Source: Mycobacteriales bacterium
GTDB lineage: Bacteria > Actinomycetota > Actinomycetes > Mycobacteriales > QHCD01
Length of the DNA: 64,000 nt
Direction: 5' to 3'
NCBI GenBank assembly: GCA_036497565.1
Contig: DASXJE010000188.1
Span: 38,549 to 102,548, forward strand
The notes under the pieces are model-generated. The model saw nothing but the letters and a program-made list of their open reading frames with translations. It searched no databases and had not been told where the DNA came from. The position numbers were made by a program, and so were the translations under genes. Positions 8,812-18,828 of the stretch are shown in pieces (position 1 is the first letter of the stretch; each line of letters starts with the position of its first letter).

Positions 8812-9419
8812 GGACGTCGGCCGCCGCGGCCGAGGTGCTCGCGGCGGCGAACGGGTCGCCGAGCTGGGCCGAGCTGGCCGCGCGGTCGGCGGCCTGCACC
8901 GCCTGCCCCGAACTCGCCGCCGAGCGGACCACCGTCGTGGTCGGAGACGCCCCGCCCCGAGCCCGGCTCGCGCTGGTCGGTGAGGCGCCCGGGGCGGAGG
9001 AGGACCGCGCCGGCCGGCCGTTCGTCGGCAAGGCCGGCCGGCTGCTCGACGAGCTCCTCGCCGAAGCGGGGCTGCGCCGCGACGAGGTCGCCGTGGTCAA
9101 CGTGCTGCAGTGCCGCCCGCCCGGCAACCGGGCGCCCCGGGCCGCCGAGGTGGCCAACTGCCGCGGCTGGCTCACCCGCAAGCTCGATCTGGTCCGCCCG
9201 CAGGTGGTGTGTGCGCTCGGGCTCACGGCGGCATCGTGGTTCCTGGGCCGCGGAGTCCGGCTGGGGGCCGCGCGCGGCGTCGTCCATGAGGTCGACGACC
9301 GCCGGGTGGTGGTGAGCTACCACCCGTCCGCGGCCATCCGGTTCGGTCCGGCCGGCATGCCGATCGCCGCGCTGCGTAGCGACCTGGCCTGGGTCGCGTC
9401 CCTGCTGGACCACGGGTGA
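8808..9419 (+). CDS. Uracil-DNA glycosylase, family 4-like (Fe-S)
   Basis: Predicted to remove uracil from deaminated DNA. The 203-residue protein has the family-4 water-activating motif GEAPGAEED at about 58-66 and the minor-groove motif HPSAAIRF at about 172. Four cysteines can ligate an iron-sulfur cluster: the CTAC pair near the N-terminus, the Cys in LQCRPPGN and the Cys in NCRGWL. GTG 8808 overlaps the previous stop (GTGA) behind GGGAGG, and the stop overlaps tsaE, so translation is coupled. Narrow substrate range (family 4 versus 5) is inferred from motifs only. Confidence 0.88.
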   Translation: MRTSAAAAEVLAAANGSPSWAELAARSAACTACPELAAERTTVVVGDAPPRARLALVGEAPGAEEDRAGRPFVGKAGRLLDELLAEAGLRRDEVAVVNVLQCRPPGNRAPRAAEVANCRGWLTRKLDLVRPQVVCALGLTAASWFLGRGVRLGAARGVVHEVDDRRVVVSYHPSAAIRFGPAGMPIAALRSDLAWVASLLDHG

Positions 9420-9898
9420 CCGGCCGCGACGTGCTCCGGGTCGACCTGCCCACGGCGGAGGACACCCGGGCCCTCGGCCGGGCGCTGGCCGACCTGCTCG
9501 CCCCCGGCGACCTCGTCGTCCTCTCCGGTCCGCTCGGCGCCGGCAAGACCGTCGTGGTGCAGGGGATCGGCGCCGGTCTGCGCGTCGCCGGACCGGTGCT
9601 CTCTCCGACGTTCGTGATCGCGCGGGTCCACCGCGGCGGCCGGATACCGCTGGTGCACGTCGACGCCTACCGGCTCGGTTCGGTCGCGGAGGTCGACGAC
9701 CTCGATCTCGATGCCGCGGTCGAGGAGTCGGTCACCGCCGTCGAGTGGGGCGACGGCCTGGTCGAGCAGCTCGAGGACGCCCATCTCACGGTGCGGTTGA
9801 CCCGGGCGGTGGACGACGAGGCCCGCGTCGCCGAGCTGACCGGCGCCGGCGGATCGTGGCCGAATCGGCTGGCCGAGCTCGCCACCCGCATCGACTGA
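9416..9898 (+). CDS. tsaE: tRNA t6A synthesis ATPase TsaE
   Basis: Small P-loop ATPase that cycles the TsaB-TsaD complex during threonylcarbamoyl modification of A37 in ANN-decoding tRNAs. The 160-residue product has Walker A GPLGAGKT at about 39-46, SPTFVI after it and the HVDAYRL motif. GTG 9416 overlaps the glycosylase stop. Partners tsaB and tsaD lie 0.9-2 kb downstream, separated from tsaE only by an oppositely oriented lipoprotein gene. Confidence 0.95.
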   Translation: MTGRDVLRVDLPTAEDTRALGRALADLLAPGDLVVLSGPLGAGKTVVVQGIGAGLRVAGPVLSPTFVIARVHRGGRIPLVHVDAYRLGSVAEVDDLDLDAAVEESVTAVEWGDGLVEQLEDAHLTVRLTRAVDDEARVAELTGAGGSWPNRLAELATRID

Positions 9899-9918
9899 GC
9901 GCATCCGCCTCAGGTCGA

Positions 9919-10716
9919 TCAGCCCAGGGAAATCAGCTGCAGGCTGTTGAGCAGGCTGCTGCAGCCCTTCCGGACCGCCGGGCCCCGGGCCGACCACTCG
10001 CAGTTGACCTGCAGCTTGGTGTGGCCGCGGAACACGAAGAAGTAGTCGATCTGCGTCGTCGGGGCCGACTTGGGTACGCCGTGATACTCCAGCGTCCGCG
10101 CACCGTCCACCCGCAGCGCCCGTCCGGTCGTCGACCGCAGGCGGATCGACGGCGCCAGCTCACGGCGTACGACGAGGTCGTTGGCGGCCCGCAGGTCCCG
10201 GTCGGACAGGGTGTCGGTGTTGGTCGACGCGCGGAACACGCCGGTGGCGATGGCGTCGTGCGTGTCGAGCCCGACCGCGGTGACCCACCGCGCCGACCCG
10301 AGCCGGGCCCGGGTCGCCTTCCGGAAGCCGAACGGCCGGTCGAAGCAGTACGGCGCCCCGCCGGGCCGTTGCACCGTCGTACCGCCGCAGGAAAGCCGGG
10401 CCCGGCCGCTCGGCGGGGTCGGGTCGGCGGTGCCGGTCGGGTGGGCCGTGCCGGTCGGGTGGGCCGTGCCGGTCGGATGCGCCGACCGGCGCCCGGTCGC
10501 CGTACCGGTCGGATGAGGGGAGTGGCTTCTGGTCGGGCCGGGGGAGCGCGACCGGCCCGGCGACGGCGAGCCGGTCGACCCCGGTGACGCCGAGCCGCCG
10601 GTCGCCGCGGCGACGCCCTGGCCGCCCGCGGAGTGCTGGGTGCACCCCGCCGCGACCGCGGCGATGCAGACGACAGCCACGACCACGTGGCTCACCCGGG
10701 CGCGCACGCCTTGCAC
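9919..10716 (-). CDS. Putative lipoprotein with Pro/Ser/Thr-rich repeat linker
   Basis: A probable exported lipoprotein of unknown function, about 265 residues. The N-terminus has an Arg-containing start, a hydrophobic core (HVVVAVVCIAAV) and the lipobox AAGC, predicting lipid attachment at that Cys. A roughly 70-residue Ser/Pro/Thr/His linker follows, with three HPTGTA units in tandem plus relatives, then a C-terminal domain of about 150 residues with paired cysteines (LSCGG, APYCFDR, QVNCEW, KGCSS). I do not recognise the domain. GTG 10716, 10707 and 10695 are all possible starts; none has a strong SD. The gene interrupts the tsaE-tsaB run on the opposite strand. Confidence 0.75.
   Translation of the reverse strand: MQGVRARVSHVVVAVVCIAAVAAGCTQHSAGGQGVAAATGGSASPGSTGSPSPGRSRSPGPTRSHSPHPTGTATGRRSAHPTGTAHPTGTAHPTGTADPTPPSGRARLSCGGTTVQRPGGAPYCFDRPFGFRKATRARLGSARWVTAVGLDTHDAIATGVFRASTNTDTLSDRDLRAANDLVVRRELAPSIRLRSTTGRALRVDGARTLEYHGVPKSAPTTQIDYFFVFRGHTKLQVNCEWSARGPAVRKGCSSLLNSLQLISLG
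10431..10484. repeat. 18-bp tandem repeat inside the lipoprotein gene
   Basis: Three consecutive 18-bp units (TGCCGGTCGGGTGGGCCG at 10431-10448 and 10449-10466, then a copy with changes at 10467-10484) encode the HPTGTA hexapeptides of the linker on the minus strand. Units in frame with the protein can expand or contract without a frameshift. Confidence 0.9.
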
Positions 10717-10785
10717 GGTAACCGTTTCCACGGCGTCGTCCGGCCGAACGCCCGCGGCGTGGTCGGGAGATGTCAGCGACTCAAC

Positions 10786-10791
10786 TACCCT
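10786..10791 (+). promoter_or_regulatory. Candidate -10 box for leaderless tsaB mRNA
   Basis: TACCCT followed by six bases and the tsaB GTG at 10798. No SD is present before the start codon. It would restart transcription of the t6A genes after the oppositely oriented lipoprotein gene. Confidence 0.5.
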
Positions 10792-10797
10792 CGGCGG

Positions 10798-11478
10798 GTG
10801 CTCGTCCTGACCCTCGACACCGCCACCCCGGCCGTCACCGCGGGTGTCGTGCGGGTCGACGCCGACGGGGTCCAGGTCTGCGCCGAGCAGGTGGTGGTCG
10901 ATCCGCGCCGCCATGGCGAGCTGCTCGCTCCGGCCGTCCGCGACGTGATCCGCGACGCCGGCACCGTGCCCGGCGAGATCGACGCGGTCGTCGCCGGGGT
11001 CGGCCCGGGCCCGTTCACGGGTCTGCGGGTCGGGCTGGTGACGGCGGTCAGTTTCGCCGACGCCGTCGGCATCCCGACCTACGGCGTCTGCTCCCTCGAC
11101 GCCGTCGCGACGGCGGCCGACCCGGTCACCGGCGGACGGCTGCTGGTCGCGACGGATGCGCGGCGGCGCGAGGTCTACTGGGCCGTCTACGCCGACGGCG
11201 GGCGGACCGCCGGGCCGGCTGTGACCCGGCCCGCCGAGCTCGCCGGGCGGCTGGCCGCCCTCGGCGTCACCGCGATGGCCGGCGCCGGCGCCGCGACCTA
11301 CGCCGACGTACTCGGCCTCCCGCTCGTCGAGCCGCCCTATCCGACCGTCGCGGGCCTCACCCACCTCGCGGCGTCCCGGGTGCTCGAGCGCGGCCCGGCC
11401 GAGCCGCTCACCCCGCTCTACCTGCGCCGGCCGGACGCAGTACCGCCGGCGGCGCGCAAGTCCGTGACGCCGGCATGA
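10798..11478 (+). CDS. tsaB: tRNA t6A synthesis protein TsaB
   Basis: Pseudo-kinase partner of TsaD that scaffolds the t6A-forming complex. The 226-residue product starts VLVLTLDTATPAV and shows the family motif GVGPGPFTGLRVGL, with the HGELL region before it. GTG 10798 is the first in-frame start giving the expected N-terminus and lies six bases after TACCCT. Its stop overlaps rimI by ATGA, so tsaB-rimI-tsaD-epimerase-NlpC/P60 are translationally coupled in one operon. Confidence 0.94.
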   Translation: MLVLTLDTATPAVTAGVVRVDADGVQVCAEQVVVDPRRHGELLAPAVRDVIRDAGTVPGEIDAVVAGVGPGPFTGLRVGLVTAVSFADAVGIPTYGVCSLDAVATAADPVTGGRLLVATDARRREVYWAVYADGGRTAGPAVTRPAELAGRLAALGVTAMAGAGAATYADVLGLPLVEPPYPTVAGLTHLAASRVLERGPAEPLTPLYLRRPDAVPPAARKSVTPA

Positions 11479-11933
11479 CCGACCTCGCTGCGGACGTCGT
11501 ACTCGCCCCGATGCGCTGGTGGCACATCGAGGCACTGCTCGCGATCGACCGTGCGCTGTTCGGCGCGGAGATGTGGTCGGACCGCATGCTGTGGAACGAA
11601 CTGGCCCAGCACGAGAGCCGTCACTACCTGGTGGCGATGGAGGGGGACGAGCCGATCGGCTACGCCGGCCTGGCGAGCTACGACGACGAGTCCTGCGTGC
11701 AGACGATCGGGGTGCGCCCCGACCGTCAGGGTCGCGGCATCGGCACCGCACTGCTGCGGGCACTGCTCGACGAGGCCGAACGGCGCGACACCCCCGCCGT
11801 GCTGCTGGAGGTGCGGGCCGACAACCTCGACGCGCAGCGCCTCTACGAGCGCCACGGCTTCCGCGCGATCGGGCTCCGGCGGGGGTATTACCAGCCGAGT
11901 CGCACGGACGCGGTGGTGATGCGACGTGGCTGA
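11475..11933 (+). CDS. rimI: GNAT acetyltransferase, RimI-like
   Basis: Predicted N-alpha-acetyltransferase related to RimI, which acetylates ribosomal protein S18 in E. coli; actinobacterial homologues may have wider targets. The 152-residue product has the acetyl-CoA pyrophosphate loop [14 protein letters not shown], the [20 protein letters not shown] motif typical of RimI, and the RGYY region near the end. It overlaps tsaB by four bases and tsaD by eight, the usual tsaB-rimI-tsaD order. Confidence 0.92.
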   Translation: MTDLAADVVLAPMRWWHIEALLAIDRALFGAEMWSDRMLWNELAQHESRHYLVAMEGDEPIGYAGLASYDDESCVQTIGVRPDRQGRGIGTALLRALLDEAERRDTPAVLLEVRADNLDAQRLYERHGFRAIGLRRGYYQPSRTDAVVMRRG

Positions 11934-12975
11934 CGAACCACTGATCCTCGGGATCGAGACCTCGTGCGACGAGACCGGCGTCGGCATCGTGCGGGGTACG
12001 ACGTTGCTCGCCGACGCGGTGGCGTCCAGTGTCGACAGTCACGCGCGGTTCGGCGGGGTGGTGCCCGAGGTCGCGTCCCGTGCGCACCTCGAGGCGATGG
12101 TGCCCACGATGCACCGGGCACTCGCCGACGCCGGGGTCGCACTGTCCGATGTGGACGCGATCGCGGTGACGGCCGGGCCCGGGCTCTCCGGCGCGCTGCT
12201 GGTCGGCGTCGCCGCCGCCAAAACCTACGCGTTGGCCGCCGGCAAGCCGCTGTACGGCGTCAACCACCTCGCCGCCCACGTCGCCGTCGACGCGCTCGAG
12301 CACGGCCCGATTCCGCAGCCCTGCCTGGCTTTGCTCGTATCCGGCGGCCACTCGTCGCTGCTGCTGGTACCCGACGTGGCCACCGACGTCCGCCCGCTCG
12401 GTGCGACCGTCGACGACGCCGCCGGTGAGGCGTTCGACAAGGTCGCCCGCCTGCTGGGACTCGGATTTCCCGGCGGCCCCTATGTCGACCGCGCCGCCCG
12501 CGACGGCGACGGCGCAGCCATTTCGTTCCCGCGCGGACTGACCGGGCCGAGGGACGCGGCGTACGACTTCTCGTTCTCGGGTCTGAAGACCGCGGTCGCC
12601 CGGTGGGTGGAGGCGCGGGAGCGGGCCGGTGAGCCGGTGCCGGTCGCCGACGTCGCCGCATCGTTCCAGGAGGCGGTGGTCGACGTACTCACCGCGAAGG
12701 CGGTGCGGGCCTGCCGCGAGGAGGGGGTCGACCACCTGCTCATCGGCGGCGGGGTCGCGGCCAACTCCCGGCTGCGGGCGATGGCCGAGACGCGCTGCGC
12801 CGACGCCGGGATCCGGCTGCGCGTCCCGCGTCCCGGGCTGTGCACCGACAACGGCGCGATGGTCGCCGCACTCGGCGCTCACCTGGTCGCGTCCGGCGCC
12901 ACGCCCTCGCCGCTGGACATCCCGGCCGACTCCGGCATGCCGGTCACCGAGGTGCTCGCCGTGAGCCGCGCGTGA
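11926..12975 (+). CDS. tsaD: tRNA N6-adenosine threonylcarbamoyltransferase TsaD
   Basis: Catalytic subunit that transfers the threonylcarbamoyl group to A37 of tRNA. The 349-residue product starts with the ASKHA motif [10 protein letters not shown] and carries the metal-binding HxxxH as NHLAAH (about His114 and His118), the LVSGGHS motif and the [11 protein letters not shown] nucleotide loop. The GTG start lies within rimI, and the stop overlaps the next gene (GTGA). All parts of the bacterial t6A transferase except TsaC are in this window. Confidence 0.96.
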   Translation: MADEPLILGIETSCDETGVGIVRGTTLLADAVASSVDSHARFGGVVPEVASRAHLEAMVPTMHRALADAGVALSDVDAIAVTAGPGLSGALLVGVAAAKTYALAAGKPLYGVNHLAAHVAVDALEHGPIPQPCLALLVSGGHSSLLLVPDVATDVRPLGATVDDAAGEAFDKVARLLGLGFPGGPYVDRAARDGDGAAISFPRGLTGPRDAAYDFSFSGLKTAVARWVEARERAGEPVPVADVAASFQEAVVDVLTAKAVRACREEGVDHLLIGGGVAANSRLRAMAETRCADAGIRLRVPRPGLCTDNGAMVAALGAHLVASGATPSPLDIPADSGMPVTEVLAVSRA

Positions 12976-14054
12976 CGACGACCATCACCGACGTCCGGAC
13001 CAGCCGGCACACCCACCCGCTGCGCCAGCCGTTCGTCACCGCGCTGCGCACCGTCACCAGCGTGCCGGTCGTCCGCGTCGAGGTGATCGCCGGCGACACC
13101 CGCGGCTGGGGTGAGGCCGCGCCGACCCCGGTGATCACCGGCGACCTCGCCGACGGGATCGAGGCCGCGCTGCTCGGCCCGCTGCGCGACGCGGTGGTCG
13201 GCCGCGACCTCGACGACATCGAGCACCTCCTCCGATCGGTCGCAAGAGCGGTGGTCGCCAACACCAGCGCCAAGGCGGCCCTCGACATCGCGCTGCACGA
13301 TGCGCGCGCCCGCGACCTTGGACTACCGCTGTACCGCCTGCTCGGTGCCGGCGCCGGGGACGTCGCCACCGATGTGACGGTGAGCGCCGGATCGCCGCAG
13401 GAGATGGCCGAACAGGCCGCGCTGCGGGTGGCCGAAGGGTTCGCGACGCTGAAGCTGAAGGTCGCCGACGGCCGGTACGACGACACCGAGCGGGTGCTGC
13501 GGGTGCGGGCGGCGGCCGGTCCCGACGTCGCGCTGCGGATCGACGCCAACCAGGGCTGGTTGCCCAAACAGGCGGTGTCGGTCATCACCGCGTGCGAGCG
13601 CGCCGACGCGCGGATCGAGCTGGTCGAGCAGCCGGTGGCGGCCGCCGATCTGGCCGGTCTCGCCTTCGTGACCGGGCACGTGCTCACCGCGGTGATGGCC
13701 GACGAGAGTGTCGCCGGCCCGCGGGACGCGCTGCGGCTGGCCGAGTTGCAGGCTGCCGACCTGATCAACGTGAAGCTGATGAAGTGCGGCGGCCTGCGCC
13801 CGGCCCGGCAGATCCTCGACATCGCCGCCGCGGCCGGGATCGGTGTCATGGTCGGCGGAATGATGGAGGGCGAGCTCGCGGTCGCCGCCGCGGCCGCCCT
13901 CGCCGCCACCTGCCCGGCCGAGGTCGTGCACGACCTCGACGCCGCCTGGTGGCTCGACCCGGCGGCGAGCGAGAAGGTGGTGAGCTACGACGGCGGCCGG
14001 CTGCTGCTCGCCGACGGCCCGGGACTGGGTCCGCCGCCGGCCGGCGCTCCGTGA
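12972..14054 (+). CDS. Dipeptide epimerase (L-Ala-D/L-Glu epimerase family)
   Basis: Enolase-superfamily enzyme predicted to epimerize L-Ala-D-Glu released from murein peptides. The 360-residue product shows the KxK catalytic pair in TLKLKVADG (about Lys161/Lys163), the metal ligands in RIDANQGW (about Asp191), VEQPV and MADESV, and the opposite-face lysine in NVKLMKCGG (about Lys267). The C-terminal motif reads MVGGMMEG where, from memory, family members usually have a C-MMES form, so dipeptide specificity may differ. The downstream NlpC/P60 gene supports a role in muropeptide recycling. GTG 12972 overlaps the tsaD stop. Confidence 0.88.
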   Translation: MTTTITDVRTSRHTHPLRQPFVTALRTVTSVPVVRVEVIAGDTRGWGEAAPTPVITGDLADGIEAALLGPLRDAVVGRDLDDIEHLLRSVARAVVANTSAKAALDIALHDARARDLGLPLYRLLGAGAGDVATDVTVSAGSPQEMAEQAALRVAEGFATLKLKVADGRYDDTERVLRVRAAAGPDVALRIDANQGWLPKQAVSVITACERADARIELVEQPVAAADLAGLAFVTGHVLTAVMADESVAGPRDALRLAELQAADLINVKLMKCGGLRPARQILDIAAAAGIGVMVGGMMEGELAVAAAAALAATCPAEVVHDLDAAWWLDPAASEKVVSYDGGRLLLADGPGLGPPPAGAP

Positions 14055-14770
14055 GCGGTCGCCCGATGTGGATCGCCGCGCCGGTGGCCACCCTGTGGAC
14101 CGCGCCGGACGCGCCGCGGCCGGTCGATGCGCCGGCGCTGGCGGCCGCCGCCGACGGCCGGGCCTGGGCGGACGCCCTCGACACGCCCGCCCGGCTCGCT
14201 CTGCAGGGCCGGGTCGACACCCAGGCGCTGCGCGGCGAACCCGTCACGGTCGACGAGACCGACAGCGGTTGGGCCCGGGTCGTCCTGCCGCACCAGCCGT
14301 CGTCGCTCGACCCGCGCGGATACCCCGGCTGGCTCCCCGCCTGCCAGCTCACCGCCGACCCGCCACCGGCCGCCGACCTGCCGCCCCGGCCTGCGCCGGA
14401 CGGGCCGGCGATCCTCGCCACCGCCCGGAAGTCGCTCGGGGTCGGATACCTGTGGGGAGGGCGCTGCCGCTTCGGTGTCGACTGCTCCGGACTGATGTCG
14501 CTCGCGCACTACCGGCACGGCATCGTCATCCCGCGCGACGCGCACGACCAGGCCGCGGCCGGCGTCGCGGTGCCGGTCGACGCGGCCCGGGAAGGCGACC
14601 TGCTCTTCTTCGGCGACGACCGCCGGACCGAGGCGATCCACCACGTAGGCATGGCGCTCGGCGACGGACGGATGCTGCACGCCCCGCGGACCGGCCGCAC
14701 GGTGGAGATCATCGAACTGGACACGTCGCCGTACGCAGACGAGCTCTGCGCGGCCCGTCACTACTGCTGA
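14051..14770 (+). CDS. NlpC/P60 peptidase, cytoplasmic muropeptide type
   Basis: Cysteine peptidase predicted to cut between D-Glu and the diamino acid of murein peptides. The 239-residue product has an SH3-like N-terminal part (about 5-110, ending in GYPGWLPACQL) and a C-terminal NlpC/P60 domain with catalytic Cys145 (FGVDCSG) and His198 (IHHVGMAL), plus a late HAPRTG. There is no signal peptide, so it should act on imported peptides, like Bacillus YkfC, which is paired with the epimerase YkfB. It overlaps the epimerase by four bases and converges on the minus-strand methyltransferase with a 10-base overlap. Confidence 0.88.
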   Translation: MSGRPMWIAAPVATLWTAPDAPRPVDAPALAAAADGRAWADALDTPARLALQGRVDTQALRGEPVTVDETDSGWARVVLPHQPSSLDPRGYPGWLPACQLTADPPPAADLPPRPAPDGPAILATARKSLGVGYLWGGRCRFGVDCSGLMSLAHYRHGIVIPRDAHDQAAAGVAVPVDAAREGDLLFFGDDRRTEAIHHVGMALGDGRMLHAPRTGRTVEIIELDTSPYADELCAARHYC

Positions 14771-15948
14771 CCGCGGGGCACCGGGGTGCCCACCAGAGCC
14801 GTCGGAGCCCCCGCGACCCGGGTGAGGATGACGGTCGCCTCGGCCGCCCCGTCGAGCCGCAGCGCACGCCGCAGCGCCTCGGTGTCGACGGCAGAGCCGC
14901 GCTTCTTGACCGTGACGCGGCCCACCCCGCGGGCCCGCAGCACCTGCTGCAGCCGCTTGCGGGAGAAGGGCAGCACCTCGGCGATCTCGTAGGCGCGGGC
15001 GAACGCGGTGTCGACGTAGCGGTCCGCGGTGACATAGGCGATGGTCGGATCGACCAGCCGGCCGCCGACGATGGCCGCGACCTCGGCGACGAGGTGCGCC
15101 CGCACGACCGCACCGTCCGGCTCGTAGAGGAACTGCCCGGGCGCGCCGGTCGGCGGCCGACCGAGGCCCTGGTCGACCAGGGTCTCGCCGGCCGGCAGCA
15201 GGGTCGCGCGACGGGTGGTCGTCGCGAACGGGCCGAACCACAGCGCCGCCTCCTTGACCTCGCCGCCGTCGGACACCCACTCCGCCTCGGCACCGGGCGG
15301 CACCTGGTCGTGCGGGATTCCCGGCGCGACCTTGGCGCCGGAGAAGGGGATCGCCGCGGCGACCTGCTCGAGGAACCGGAACGGCGGCGAGTAGCTGCGG
15401 GGGTCGAAGACCCGCCGGCCGCCGGCCCGGCGGGCCGGGTCGCAGAACGCCGCCGGCCAGCCGGCCAGGTCGACGTCGGTCACGTCGGCCTGCTCGACGC
15501 CGGCCCGTTCGCCCAGCCCGAGCGCGGCGACGTTGGCCCGGGCGACCTCGACGGTGAGCTCGTCGCGGTCCACGCCGTGCACGCTCAGGCCGGCCCGCCC
15601 GAGCGCGATCAGGTCGCCGCCGACCCCGCAGCACAGGTCGAGGACCCGGTCGACGCCGGCGTCGGCGTACCGACGGGCCCGGTGGGCCGCGACGGACTGC
15701 CGGGTCGCCTGCTCCATGCCGTCGGCGGTGAAGAACATCGCCGCGGCGTCGGCGCCGAACTTCGCTTCGGCCCGGTGCCGCAGTCGCACCTGGGTGACCG
15801 CCGCGGCGACGAGAGGCTCGGGAAAGCGGGCCCGCAATGTGGCGAGCGTGCCGAGCAGGGTGTCGTCGTCGACCCCGCGCGCGGTCACCTCGGCGAGCAG
15901 CCCGATGCCCTCGGGCGTCTGCAGCCCCCGCACGGTGCCCGCATCCAC
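14761..15948 (-). CDS. SAM-dependent methyltransferase with THUMP-like C-terminal domain
   Basis: A 395-residue class I methyltransferase, probably acting on RNA. The SAM-binding motif VLDLCCGVGGDL is near residue 96, followed by VHGVDRDE and the acidic ADVTDVD stretch; the motif FCDPARR occupies the catalytic position. The C-terminal part (about 300-390) contains VTVKKRGSAVDTEALRR, as in proteins labelled THUMP-like. GTG 15948 is the only upstream in-frame start; the SD is weak. The gene is divergent from groES and shares the 182-base region that holds CIRCE. The target is unknown. Confidence 0.83.
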   Translation of the reverse strand: MDAGTVRGLQTPEGIGLLAEVTARGVDDDTLLGTLATLRARFPEPLVAAAVTQVRLRHRAEAKFGADAAAMFFTADGMEQATRQSVAAHRARRYADAGVDRVLDLCCGVGGDLIALGRAGLSVHGVDRDELTVEVARANVAALGLGERAGVEQADVTDVDLAGWPAAFCDPARRAGGRRVFDPRSYSPPFRFLEQVAAAIPFSGAKVAPGIPHDQVPPGAEAEWVSDGGEVKEAALWFGPFATTTRRATLLPAGETLVDQGLGRPPTGAPGQFLYEPDGAVVRAHLVAEVAAIVGGRLVDPTIAYVTADRYVDTAFARAYEIAEVLPFSRKRLQQVLRARGVGRVTVKKRGSAVDTEALRRALRLDGAAEATVILTRVAGAPTALVGTPVPRGQQ

Positions 15949-15998
15949 CGACCCAGCGTGCCCTACGGTGGGCAGAACCCACGATCAGTGCCCCGGTG

Positions 15999-16028
15999 TT
16001 GAACCCTTGGCACTCTCGGGGCTAGAGT
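15999..16028 (+). promoter_or_regulatory. Housekeeping-type promoter for groES-groEL
   Basis: A -35 box TTGAAC (15999-16004) and -10 box TAGAGT (16023-16028) are separated by 18 bases, the best sigma-70-like pair in the window. The CIRCE element overlaps it, so a bound repressor would block polymerase. The predicted start leaves a leader of about 95 bases before groES. Confidence 0.75.
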
Positions 16029-16033
16029 GCCAG
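16007..16033. promoter_or_regulatory. CIRCE operator (HrcA site)
   Basis: Inverted repeat TTGGCACTC - nine bases - GAGTGCCAG. It matches the CIRCE consensus TTAGCACTC-N9-GAGTGCTAA at seven of nine positions in each arm, with compensating changes that keep the two arms complementary in the core. It overlaps the groES promoter, implying HrcA-type heat-shock repression. hrcA itself is not in the window. Confidence 0.93.
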
Positions 16034-16130
16034 GTGGCAGCGAGTCGATGGCCTGGCACCCGCGACGACAGGACAGTCGCCTCGCCTGAACTGACAACAT
16101 TCGACCCCGCTAGGAGGGGGAGGTCATACC

Positions 16131-16439
16131 GTGACGACCGCTACCAAGGTCACCATCAAGCCGCTCGAGGACCGCATCGTCGTCCAGGCCAACGAGGCCG
16201 AGACGACCACCGCCTCGGGCATCGTCATCCCGGACACGGCGAAGGAGAAGCCCCAGGAGGGCACCGTCGTCGCCGTAGGCCCGGGCCGGGTCGACGACAA
16301 CGGCAAGCGCGTCCCCATCGACGTCAAGGTCGGTGACGTCGTCCTGTACTCCAAGTACGGCGGCACCGAGGTCAAGTACGGCCAGGACGAGTACCTCGTC
16401 CTCTCCGCGCGCGACGTCCTCGCCGTCATCGAGAAGTAG
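16131..16439 (+). CDS. groS: Co-chaperonin GroES
   Basis: Heptameric lid of the GroEL folding chamber. The 102-residue product has the usual opening [13 protein letters not shown], the mobile loop around [18 protein letters not shown] and the closing [15 protein letters not shown]. The GTG start is preceded by an exceptionally strong purine run, GGAGGGGGAGG (16113-16123), consistent with high expression. It is controlled by the CIRCE promoter upstream and is followed after 102 bases by groEL. Confidence 0.98.
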   Translation: MTTATKVTIKPLEDRIVVQANEAETTTASGIVIPDTAKEKPQEGTVVAVGPGRVDDNGKRVPIDVKVGDVVLYSKYGGTEVKYGQDEYLVLSARDVLAVIEK

Positions 16440-16478
16440 ACACACCGACCCGTCCGCCGCCGCCCCGGCGCCCCGTGA

Positions 16479-18176
<1,698 letters not shown>

Positions 18177-18188
18177 CCGCTGCGATAT

Positions 18189-18227
18189 CTCGCCAGCCGG
18201 CCCCGAGCGGGTCGGCTGGCGAGTTTC
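18189..18227 (+). terminator. Rho-independent terminator after groEL
   Basis: A 10-bp stem CTCGCCAGCC (18189-18198) / GGCTGGCGAG (18214-18223) with a 15-base loop, followed by TTTCG. It lies between groEL and the convergent whiB gene and can serve both strands, although the T tract favours groEL. Confidence 0.85.
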
Positions 18228-18263
18228 GTGGCGTCGGTCGCCGGATCGCGGCCGCCGCGGCGG

Positions 18264-18560
18264 TCAGACCGCCGGGGCAAGGCCTCCGCGGCGGGCCAGC
18301 AGGTCGGCCCGCTCGGACTCGGTCGTGCCGCCCCAGACGCCGTAGGGCTCTTGGACGGCGAGCGCCTGCTCGAGGCACTGGGTGATCACCGGGCAGCGTG
18401 CGCAGACGGCCTTGGCCGCCTCCTCGCGCGCGTCCCGGGCCGGGCCGCGCTCCCCTTCGGGGTGGAAGAACAGGTTGGCGTCCTGATCGCGGCAGGAGCC
18501 CGCGTACTGCCATTCCCATACCTGGGCATTGGGTCCAGGTAGCCGGCGGATGTCTGCCAT
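18264..18560 (-). CDS. whiB3: WhiB-family Fe-S transcription factor (WhiB3/WhiD-like)
   Basis: Iron-sulfur protein that partners the principal sigma factor. The 98-residue product has the four cluster cysteines Cys23, Cys53, Cys56 and Cys62 and the GVWGGT turn at 74-79. The N-terminal LPGPNAQVWEWQ and FFHPEGERG segments match what I recall of M. tuberculosis WhiB3 and Streptomyces WhiD rather than WhiB1, WhiB2 or WhiB7, and the groEL1/bldM neighbourhood agrees. ATG 18560 has GAGAGG eight bases upstream. It is divergent from the bldM-like gene across 268 bases. Confidence 0.93.
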   Translation of the reverse strand: MADIRRLPGPNAQVWEWQYAGSCRDQDANLFFHPEGERGPARDAREEAAKAVCARCPVITQCLEQALAVQEPYGVWGGTTESERADLLARRGGLAPAV

Positions 18561-18828
18561 CGAGGTACCTCTCTCGGATCGGCCGACCGCGCCCTCGGTC
18601 GTGGTCACGATCTTGATAGCGCCGGCCGCTCGGACACGAACCCTTGCTACGGCATGGCTCCTACCCACGTCCGGCCCACCGCACACCGCCGATGGCGACA
18701 ACTGATCCGTCCCGGCAGAGACCGCGTCCTCCGGCACCCCGTGGCCGCGGTACGGACACGTAGTGTCATATGTATGTGATTCTCCGTCGACCTGACACCA
18801 CGCCGGACAGGGGTGTTCACTCAGTCGG

